Source: Methylobacterium haplocladii (GTDB taxonomy: Bacteria; Pseudomonadota; Alphaproteobacteria; Rhizobiales; Beijerinckiaceae). Taken from it: 64,000 nt of DNA. The translations under genes were made by a program, and so were the position numbers. Numbering within the stretch: position 1 is the first letter of the stretch; every line of letters begins with the position of its first letter. The notes beneath the pieces were generated by a model. It was not told where the DNA came from and made no database searches. It was given only the letters and a program-made list of their open reading frames with translations. The stretch covers positions 51,382-115,381 of the forward strand of contig NZ_BJZT01000029.1 in assembly GCF_007992175.1 (NCBI RefSeq). The letters run 5' to 3'. This document shows positions 57,999 to 64,000 of the stretch, piece after piece.

Positions 57999-58541
57999 TC
58001 AGAGCGCCTCCGCCCCCCGCTCCATCGCCGCGATCCCCGTGCGCGAGATCTCGACGAGGCCGATCACGCTGAGAAGCCGGATGAAGCGGTCGACCTCCTC
58101 GGTCGTACCGGTCAGCTCGAACACGAAGGAGCTGAGCGTCGCGTCGAGCGTGCGCGCGCCGAAGGCGGCGGCGAGCGTCAGGGCTTCGCTGCGGTGATCG
58201 CCGGTGCCGGCGACCTTCACGAGGCAGAGCTCGCGCTCCAGCGCCCGGCCCTGCAGGGTCAGGTCGACGACGCGGTGGACCGGGACGAGCCGGTTCAGCT
58301 GCGCCTTGATCTGCTCGATCACCACGTCGGTGCCGGTGGTGACGATGGTGAAGCGCGAGATGTGGCGCGCCTCCTCCGTCTCCGACACGGTCAGGCTCTC
58401 GATGTTGTAACCGCGGCCCGAGAACATCCCGGCGATGCGTGCAAGCACGCCGGGTTCGTTGTCGGCGATCACGGCGAGCGTGTGCCGGTTGACGGTCTCG
58501 AACTTCGTGGGTTCGGGGTAATGCGTGTTCATGGCGTTCAT
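57999..58541 (-). CDS. ilvH: Acetolactate synthase small (regulatory) subunit
   Basis: The protein has 180 residues. The ACT domain NRHTLAVIADNEPGVLARIA, GMFSGRGYNIESLTV binds valine for feedback control. The C-terminal domain (EALTLAAAFGARTLDATLSS) follows. It begins 19 bp after ilvI on the same strand and forms the holoenzyme with it. Confidence 0.96.
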   Translation of the reverse strand: MNAMNTHYPEPTKFETVNRHTLAVIADNEPGVLARIAGMFSGRGYNIESLTVSETEEARHISRFTIVTTGTDVVIEQIKAQLNRLVPVHRVVDLTLQGRALERELCLVKVAGTGDHRSEALTLAAAFGARTLDATLSSFVFELTGTTEEVDRFIRLLSVIGLVEISRTGIAAMERGAEAL

Positions 58542-58560
58542 GGTTCGGCTCCCGGACCGG

Positions 58561-60336
58561 TCAGACCAACATCTTGCCTTCGGCCGAGATCACGTCGCCG
58601 ATCTCGACGCCGGTCTCGCCGAGGTAATCGGAGAGCAGCATCTCGTTATGCGCCTTGCCCGACGGGATCATCGGGAAGCAGTTCTCCTTCTTGTCCACGA
58701 CGCAGTCGAAGATCACCGGACCGTCGTAGTCGAGCATCTCCTGGATGGCCGCGTCGAGGTCGCCGGGCTTCTCGCAGCGGATGCCCTTGGCGCCGTAGGC
58801 CTCGGCGAGCTTGACGAAGTCCGGCAGGCTCTCCGAGTAGCTCTGCGAGTAGCGCGAGCCGTGCAGCAGCTCCTGCCACTGGCGCACCATGCCCATGTAC
58901 TCGTTGTTCAGGATGAAGATCTTGATCGGCAGGCGATACTGAACCGCCGTCGACATCTCCTGCATGTTCATCAGGATCGAGGCCTCTCCGGCGATGTCGA
59001 TGACGAGTCCGTCCGGGTTGGCCAACTGCGTGCCGATCGCGGCGGGCAGGCCGTAGCCCATGGTGCCGAGACCGCCGGAGGTCATCCAGCGGTTCGGCTC
59101 CTCGAACTTGAAGTACTGCGCCGCCCACATCTGGTGTTGGCCGACCTCCGTCGTGATGAAGGTCTTGCGGTCCTTGCAGGCCTCGTAGAGGCGCTGGACC
59201 GCGTATTGCGGCTTGATGATCGTGCCCGACGGCCAATAGGCGAGGCACTCGCGCGCCTTCCACGTGTGGATCTTGCCGAACCACTCGTCGAGGCGGCCCT
59301 TGTCCGGCTGCTTCGGCAGGGCGCGCCAATCGGCCAGCATGTCCTCCAGCACCGAGGCGCAGTCGCCGACGATGCCGATATCGGCGCGCACGACCTTGTT
59401 GATCGAGGAGGCGTCGACGTCGATGTGGATCTTCTTCGAGAACGGCGCGAAGGCGTCGAGCCGGCCGGTGATGCGGTCGTCGAAGCGCGCCCCGACGCAG
59501 ATGATCAGGTCGCTGTCGTGCATCGCGAGGTTGGCTTCGTAGGTCCCGTGCATGCCGAGCATGCCCAGGAACTTGTCGTCCGAAGCCGGGAAGCAGCCGA
59601 GGCCCATCAGGGTCGACGTCACCGGGAAGCCGGTCTCGGCAACCAACGCGCGCAGCAGCCGCGTCGCCTCGGGTCCGGAATTGATGACGCCGCCACCGGT
59701 GTAGAACACCGGGCGCCGGGCATTCGCCATCATCTCGACGGCAGCCTTGATCCGCTCGCCGTCGCCCTTGAAGGCCGGGTGGTAGGTCTTGTGGCCGTTC
59801 TCGGTCGGCCGCTCGTAGATCCCGCTTGCGAACTGGATGTCCTTCGGCAGGTCGATGACGACCGGGCCGGGACGCCCGTGCGAGGCGATGTAGAAGGCCT
59901 CGTGCAGGATGCGCGGCAGGTCCTCGATCGATCGGACGAGGTAGTTGTGCTTCGTGCAGTGGCGGGTGATGCCGACCGTGTCGCATTCCTGGAACGCGTC
60001 GGTGCCGATCAGGTGGCTCGGAACCTGACCAGTGATCGCGACGATCGGGATCGAGTCCATCATCGCGTCGGTGAGGCCGGTGACGATGTTGGTGGCGCCG
60101 GGGCCTGAGGTGACGAGAACGCAGCCGACCTTGCCCGACGAGCGGGCATAGCCCTCCGCCGCGTGGATCGCGCCCTGCTCGTGGCGCACGAGCACGTGCT
60201 TGATCTGCTCTTCGCCGAAGAGCGCATCGTAGATCGGCAGCACTGCGCCGCCCGGATAGCCGAACAGGGTGTCGACGCCCTGGTCCTGGAAAGCCCGGAT
60301 GACCATCTGGGCCCCGGTCATGACCTCGCCGCTCAT
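58561..60336 (-). CDS. ilvI: Acetolactate synthase large (catalytic) subunit
   Basis: The start ATG 60336 (591 residues) has GGAGG about 5 nt upstream; ATGs at 60348 and 60351 are alternatives. Features of a ThDP enzyme: FGYPGGAVLPIYDALFGE, the catalytic Glu in VRHEQGAIHAAEGYAR, SGPGATNIVTGLTDAMMDSI, FAD-binding middle domain, and the ThDP motif GEASILMNMQEMSTAVQYRL, then NNEYMGMV. The usual GD of the ThDP motif reads GE here. First committed step to Val, Leu and Ile. Preceded by a leader peptide and attenuator. Confidence 0.96.
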   Translation of the reverse strand: MSGEVMTGAQMVIRAFQDQGVDTLFGYPGGAVLPIYDALFGEEQIKHVLVRHEQGAIHAAEGYARSSGKVGCVLVTSGPGATNIVTGLTDAMMDSIPIVAITGQVPSHLIGTDAFQECDTVGITRHCTKHNYLVRSIEDLPRILHEAFYIASHGRPGPVVIDLPKDIQFASGIYERPTENGHKTYHPAFKGDGERIKAAVEMMANARRPVFYTGGGVINSGPEATRLLRALVAETGFPVTSTLMGLGCFPASDDKFLGMLGMHGTYEANLAMHDSDLIICVGARFDDRITGRLDAFAPFSKKIHIDVDASSINKVVRADIGIVGDCASVLEDMLADWRALPKQPDKGRLDEWFGKIHTWKARECLAYWPSGTIIKPQYAVQRLYEACKDRKTFITTEVGQHQMWAAQYFKFEEPNRWMTSGGLGTMGYGLPAAIGTQLANPDGLVIDIAGEASILMNMQEMSTAVQYRLPIKIFILNNEYMGMVRQWQELLHGSRYSQSYSESLPDFVKLAEAYGAKGIRCEKPGDLDAAIQEMLDYDGPVIFDCVVDKKENCFPMIPSGKAHNEMLLSDYLGETGVEIGDVISAEGKMLV

Positions 60337-60387
60337 CGTCTCCTCCATCATCCCGTTGTTCGTGCGACGACCCTGGCTTTCGGCAAC

Positions 60388-60410
60388 AAAAAAGGGCCCC
60401 GAGGGACCCT
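60388..60410 (-). terminator. ilv attenuator terminator
   Basis: On the minus strand AGGGTCCC pairs with GGGGCCCT and is followed by TTTTTT. It lies between the leader-peptide stop and the ilvI start. An alternative 5-bp pairing, GACCC (near 60427-60431) with GGGTC of the terminator arm, could form an antiterminator when ribosomes stall on the leader's Val/Leu/Ile codons. Confidence 0.85.
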
Positions 60411-60442
60411 GCATGCGCCACCGACCGGGTCTGCGGGCTCCG

Positions 60443-60493
60443 TTAAGCCCGCCCCGTCCGTGGCGCTTCCGCTACGATGAGAACCGTACGCAT
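60443..60493 (-). CDS. ilvL: ilv leader peptide (16 aa, attenuation)
   Basis: The minus-strand frame encodes MRTVLIVAEAPRTGRA, then TAA. Consecutive Val-Leu-Ile-Val codons near the start are the regulatory codons expected for branched-chain amino acid attenuation. The stop is 33 bp before the terminator hairpin. Shortage of any of the three amino acids would stall the ribosome and favour read-through into ilvI. Confidence 0.85.
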   Translation of the reverse strand: MRTVLIVAEAPRTGRA

Positions 60494-60527
60494 GTGAAAA
60501 GTTGACCTGTCTCGAAGTCGAGCGGCT

Positions 60528-60556
60528 CGTGTAGTCGAAGGCTGCGGAAGCGTCAA
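60528..60556 (-). promoter_or_regulatory. Candidate ilv promoter
   Basis: TTGACG (-35, 60556-60551), 17-bp spacer, TACACG (-10, 60533-60528), on the minus strand. It would start transcription about 25-30 nt before the leader peptide ATG. The -10 is weak, as is common in alphaproteobacteria. Confidence 0.5.
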
Positions 60557-60715
60557 CGGCAAGTTCGAGCCTTCGATACGTCGGACGCCGAGGGTACGGA
60601 TCGGCGACCGATCGCGGTTCGCGCTGGCGAAGCCCGGTGTTCGTGCAGCACCGCGATTGCAGCCGCCATGGACCGGCCCTATCTCGGCCGTACGCCTCGG
60701 CCACAAGGAGCATCG

Positions 60716-61216
60716 GTGGCGCCGCCCTCGACCACGACGTATCTCGTCCTCGACGTGGCCGGCACGCCTTGCGCTCTGCCGCGCGAGGCCGTTCGCGAGA
60801 TCCTGCCGCTGCCGCATCTGCATGCGCCTCCGGCCGCCGCCGGGCCTCTGGCCGGCTTCCTCAATCTCGGCGGCGTTCCGCTCCCGGTTCTCGACCTTGC
60901 CAGACTTCTGGGGCTACGTGACGCGTCGGACCCCGATCCGTACCGGCACGTCCTCCTCGCCGCCGACGGCAGCCTCGCGCTGCTCGTCGACCGGGTGCTC
61001 GACGTGATCCAGGCCGGTGCGGATACCGTGCGCCCGGTCGCCGAAGGCCGGACCCTCAACGGTTGCATCGAGGCCGAGGTCGCGCTCGGCGACCGCCTCG
61101 TCCACGTGTTGTCGATGGCGCGCCTCCTGACTGCCGAGGAGCGGGAACGCGTCGCTGCCCTCGGTCGGCGGGCCGCCGAGCGGCTCGCGGCGTTCGACCT
61201 GTCCGCCGTGTCGTGA
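60716..61216 (+). CDS. CheW-like coupling protein (WspB-like)
   Basis: The start is placed at GTG 60716 (166 residues) with AAGGAG 5 nt upstream. A single CheW fold: TYLVLDVAGTPCALPREAVR, EILPLPHL, LAGFLNLGGVPLPVLDLARL, LALLVDRVLDVIQ. First gene of a plus-strand chemosensory operon (CheW, CheR-TPR, CheW, MCP). Confidence 0.87.
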   Translation: MAPPSTTTYLVLDVAGTPCALPREAVREILPLPHLHAPPAAAGPLAGFLNLGGVPLPVLDLARLLGLRDASDPDPYRHVLLAADGSLALLVDRVLDVIQAGADTVRPVAEGRTLNGCIEAEVALGDRLVHVLSMARLLTAEERERVAALGRRAAERLAAFDLSAVS

Positions 61217-61227
61217 GGCGGGAGACC

Positions 61228-62712
61228 GTGCCCTTCGACCGGAGCCGCTTCAGGCGTGGATCGGGACCGGCGGCAGATCCGGCCTTTCCAGCGCTGAAGG
61301 CGCGGGTGATCGCGCGGACCGCCCACCACTACTATGCCGACAAGGACGATCTGCTCTTCGACCGTCTCGCCAGACGCTTCAAGGCGCTCAACCTGCCCGA
61401 TGCCCGGGCCTATCTCGCCCATCTCGATGGAGCGGACGGGCGCGAGGAATGGACCGCGCTCGAGGCCGAGATCACCATCGGCGAGACCTTCTTCTTCCGC
61501 TACGCCGAGCAGTTCGCGGCGCTGAGGCAGCAGATCCTGCCGGCGCTCATCGCGGCGCGGCGTGAGGAGCGCACGCTGCGGATCTGGAGCGCCGGCTGTT
61601 CGACAGGGGCCGAGCCCTACTCGATCGCGATCCTGCTGCACGAGCTCCTCGGCGCCGACCTCGTCCGCTGGGACGTCGGCATCGTCGGCACCGACATCAG
61701 CGAAGCCGCCCTCGCCACCGCCCGGGCCGGCGAGTACGGCCGCTGGGCACTGCGCACCATGCCGACCGAGGAGCGATTGCGCTGGTTCCGTCCCGCCGCG
61801 CCCCGGCCCGGCGCCACCCGCGAGGGCGGCTACCGTTTGCGCTCCGAGTTCCGCGACATGGTGCGGTTCGAGCGGCGCAACCTGATGGGGCTGATCGACG
61901 GCACCGTGCCCGCGAGCTTCTCGGGGTTCGACCTCGTCCTCTGCCGCAACGTGCTGATCTACTTCAGTGCCGAGCACGTGCTCGGCATGATGCGCGGTTT
62001 CGCCGATCGGCTGCGCCCCGGCGGCTGGCTGCTGATCGGGCATGCCGAGCCGAACCCGGCTTTCGACGCCTGGCTCACCCCGGTCGCCCTCCCGGGCACC
62101 GCGGCTTACCGCCGCCGGGACGAACCCCCGCTTCCCGGCACGAGCCCGCGGCAAGCCTGGGATCATGCGCCCCTGCCCGATCCGGCGCCGACGGCGACCG
62201 TTTTCGCCTATGCCGAGGACGTCGTGCCGGACGCCATCGCGATCGATCCGATCCCCCTGCCCGATGCTGTCTTGCCAGCAGGTTCGCCGGTCGACTTCGA
62301 CTCTCCCGAAGACCGGCTGTCCCGCATCCGCGCCCTGGCGGATGCCGGCGATACGGGCGAGGCGTGGAAACAGCTGCGCAAGGCCGTCGATGCCGATCCG
62401 ACCGCGGCACCCCTGCGCTACTACGAGGGTCTCCTCGCCCGCAGCCTGGGACGCGAGGCCGAGGCCGAACGGGCCTTGCGCGGCGCGCTGTTTCTCGACC
62501 GCGACTTCGTGATGGCCCATCTCCATCTCGGCCTGATGTTGTCCTCGCTCGGCCGCCGCGCCCCCGCGCGCCGCGCCCTCGACAACGCGCTGCGCCTCGC
62601 GCAAGGACTGGAGCCTGATGCGGCCCTTCCCGAAGGAGACGGCGTGACGGCGGGCGATCTTGTGGTGACGGTGCGCCATGCGCTCGAAGAGTTCGGGCGC
62701 CCTCTGCGGTGA
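61228..62712 (+). CDS. CheR methyltransferase with C-terminal TPR (WspC-like)
   Basis: GTG 61228, 494 residues. The CheR domain (about 1-280) shows EAEITIGETFFFRYAEQFAA, the SAM site IWSAGCSTGAEPYSIAILL, GTDISEAALATARAGEYGRW and LCRNVLIYFSAEHVLGMMRG. After a Pro-rich linker the last 130 residues form TPR-like helices (LRYYEGLLARSLGREAEAER, ALFLDRDFVMAHLHLGLMLS). CheR-TPR fusions occur in Wsp/Frz-type pathways that control c-di-GMP or development rather than swimming. Overlaps the following CheW gene (GTGA). Confidence 0.92.
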   Translation: MPFDRSRFRRGSGPAADPAFPALKARVIARTAHHYYADKDDLLFDRLARRFKALNLPDARAYLAHLDGADGREEWTALEAEITIGETFFFRYAEQFAALRQQILPALIAARREERTLRIWSAGCSTGAEPYSIAILLHELLGADLVRWDVGIVGTDISEAALATARAGEYGRWALRTMPTEERLRWFRPAAPRPGATREGGYRLRSEFRDMVRFERRNLMGLIDGTVPASFSGFDLVLCRNVLIYFSAEHVLGMMRGFADRLRPGGWLLIGHAEPNPAFDAWLTPVALPGTAAYRRRDEPPLPGTSPRQAWDHAPLPDPAPTATVFAYAEDVVPDAIAIDPIPLPDAVLPAGSPVDFDSPEDRLSRIRALADAGDTGEAWKQLRKAVDADPTAAPLRYYEGLLARSLGREAEAERALRGALFLDRDFVMAHLHLGLMLSSLGRRAPARRALDNALRLAQGLEPDAALPEGDGVTAGDLVVTVRHALEEFGRPLR

Positions 62713-63254
62713 GCGAGACCGAACGCCATCGCGCCCTGCTCGATGAACGCTCGGCGGCCCTGGCCGCGCGCGGACTCGTCGACCGCCAGGTCGGAGCGTG
62801 CCGGGATTTCCTGGTCTGCCTGGTCGGCGCCGAGCAGTACGGGTTTCCCCTGTCGGCCACGGCGGCCGTGATGCCGGAGCGGGGCTGCACGAAGGTGCCG
62901 GGGGCGCCGGCGGCGCTGCGCGGCATCGTCGCCCATGCCGGATCCATCCTCAGCGTGATCGACCTTGCCGAGGCTCTTGGGTTCCGCCGCGACGACGCGA
63001 ATGCCGGGCAAGGCCACTTCCTGCGGCTGCGCGCCGACGATCCGCCCGTGGCGTTCGCCGTCGACCGCGTGCTCGGTCTCGCCAGCGTGGAACTCGACGC
63101 GATCGAGGCACCGCCCCTGGCGGACGATCGCGACGGCTTGGGAGCGGAGCCGCTTTCGGGCTATGCACCGGCCGGCTCGGATCGCGGCGGCACCGTGAGC
63201 GGCGGCTTCACCATCCTCGACCTGCCGCGCCTTCTGCGCCCCTTTCTGCCTTGA
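62709..63254 (+). CDS. CheW-like coupling protein (WspD-like)
   Basis: A GTG start inside the cheR stop; 181 residues. CheW core: CRDFLVCLVGAEQYGFPLSA, GAPAALRGIVAHAGSILSVI, DLAEALG, AFAVDRVLGLASVELDAIEA and the terminal FTILDLPRLLRPFL. Preceded by an extra 30-residue helix. A second CheW in the same operon is a mark of Wsp-like systems. Confidence 0.85.
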   Translation: MSETERHRALLDERSAALAARGLVDRQVGACRDFLVCLVGAEQYGFPLSATAAVMPERGCTKVPGAPAALRGIVAHAGSILSVIDLAEALGFRRDDANAGQGHFLRLRADDPPVAFAVDRVLGLASVELDAIEAPPLADDRDGLGAEPLSGYAPAGSDRGGTVSGGFTILDLPRLLRPFLP

Positions 63255-63289
63255 TGCGCGCGCGCGCGACGCCCGGAGCCTGACGTCAC

Positions 63290-64000
63290 GTGTCGATCTC
63301 GATCGGAAAACGCATCCTGCTCGGCTTCGCCGTCATCACGGCGATCCTGGTGGCGCTCGGGCTCTACGCGACCGGCCAGATCGGCACGGTTCGCGAAACG
63401 ATCGACCGGATCGTGGCGCGCGACCTGATGGTGCTGCGCCAGCTCGACGACCTCGGCAACAGGGCGCGCGACCTCGGTGTCCAGCGCCGCAACGCGGTCA
63501 TCGCCGTGCTCATGCGCGAGCGCGGGCGCACCGTGAAGGACGAGGACTACTACGCCACCTGGCGCCGCACGGCGGCGGCGACCGACGCGCTCTTCGCCGA
63601 TCTCGTGCGCATGTCCGGTGAGCTCCGGGCACAGTCGATCTCGTCGGACCGGTCCGCCGCCTGGGACCGCCTCGGCAGCGCACTCCGGGATACGCTGCAG
63701 ACCTACAACGTCTATCGCGACAGCAGCGACACGCAGCTCAAGGCGGTGGCCGCCGGGGATTTCGAACGTGTCGAGACGATGAATGCGGAGGTCAGCCGGC
63801 TCTACGAGGCCACGGTCTCCGGCATCGAACTGACCCGCGCCGCGTTGGACGGCAGCATTGCCGCCGGACAGCGTGGCGCCACCGAGATCTACGAGCGCAG
63901 CCGGCTCTCGATCCTGCTGACGCTGATCGGCGGCGTGGCCCTGAGTCTTCTCGTCGCCTGGGCGATCACGCGCGCCGTGGTGCGGCCGATCACCGATGTC
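63290..64000 (+). CDS. Methyl-accepting chemotaxis protein, N-terminal part (partial)
   Basis: GTG 63290; the frame stays open to the window end (237 codons), so the gene is cut by the window. Helix 1 is ILLGFAVITAILVALGLYAT. A periplasmic four-helix-bundle (4HB_MCP type) sensor follows (about 30-205). Helix 2 is SILLTLIGGVALSLLVAWAI, then the start of a HAMP domain (TRAVVRPITDV). The signalling domain lies outside. Fourth gene of the chemosensory operon. Confidence 0.9.
   Translation, partial: MSISIGKRILLGFAVITAILVALGLYATGQIGTVRETIDRIVARDLMVLRQLDDLGNRARDLGVQRRNAVIAVLMRERGRTVKDEDYYATWRRTAAATDALFADLVRMSGELRAQSISSDRSAAWDRLGSALRDTLQTYNVYRDSSDTQLKAVAAGDFERVETMNAEVSRLYEATVSGIELTRAALDGSIAAGQRGATEIYERSRLSILLTLIGGVALSLLVAWAITRAVVRPITDV

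Overview
The window is GC-rich, densely coded alphaproteobacterial chromosome. Gene order and family content point to Hyphomicrobiales, most likely Methylobacteriaceae (Methylobacterium or Methylorubrum). This rests on the ilvI-ilvH-ilvC cluster behind an attenuator, the rpsA-sppA-ihfB-lapA-trpF-trpB order, WcbI/GSCFA surface-polysaccharide genes and many TPR/CheW/MCP genes. No 16S gene is present, so the genus is an inference.

Layout. 1-10.7 kb: tail of a response regulator, a divergent WcbI/GSCFA pair, a palindromic repeat, hemC, an ABM monooxygenase-like gene, a class III PLP decarboxylase, flhA, two small stress or secreted proteins, and a capsule-export pair (KpsE- and KpsT-like). 10.9-13.8 kb: a small accessory island next to tRNA-Ser(GGA). 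It holds a frameshifted integrase remnant, an AT-rich membrane-anchored TIR-domain gene and an IS5-type transposase remnant. 13.8-19.9 kb: a TetR-controlled efflux operon (small membrane protein, TetR, periplasmic adaptor, RND pump) with two operator copies in its promoter, then a DUF2147 gene. 20.1-25.2 kb: a CAU tRNA and a four-gene operon (MFS, metallophosphoesterase, ArsB-like permease, internally duplicated DUF606 transporter). 26.0-30.1 kb: the sulfate ABC transporter (sbp-cysT-cysW-cysA) with two CGTT-N6-AACG inverted motifs upstream.

30-41 kb: a Yellow/MRJP-like secreted protein, DUF488, a GH25 lysozyme lipoprotein, a Crp/Fnr regulator, a second RND pump with its adaptor divergently encoded, a NIT-domain chemoreceptor and a cupin. 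41.3-51.1 kb: trpB, trpF, lapA, ihfB, sppA, an inserted sugar O-methyltransferase, rpsA with a strong terminator, mtaB and dapF. 51.3-54.8 kb: a GyrI-like secreted protein, an endonuclease III-like protein, trpS and a PNPOx-family protein. 54.9-60.6 kb: ilvC, TetR, GST, mazF/mazE, ilvH and ilvI, with a leader peptide carrying Val-Leu-Ile-Val codons and an attenuator upstream of ilvI. 60.7-64.0 kb: the start of a Wsp-like chemosensory operon (CheW, CheR-TPR, CheW, MCP) that runs off the window.

The most unusual item is the TIR protein at 11524-12978. Its disordered linker carries an almost perfect copy of the C-terminal peptide of FtsZ (DDELDIPAFLRSQ), between an N-terminal membrane anchor and a beta-rich plus TIR module. 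This suggests a membrane-tethered NADase-type effector that engages, or is sensed through, FtsZ-tail-binding division proteins. I do not know of such a combination being described.
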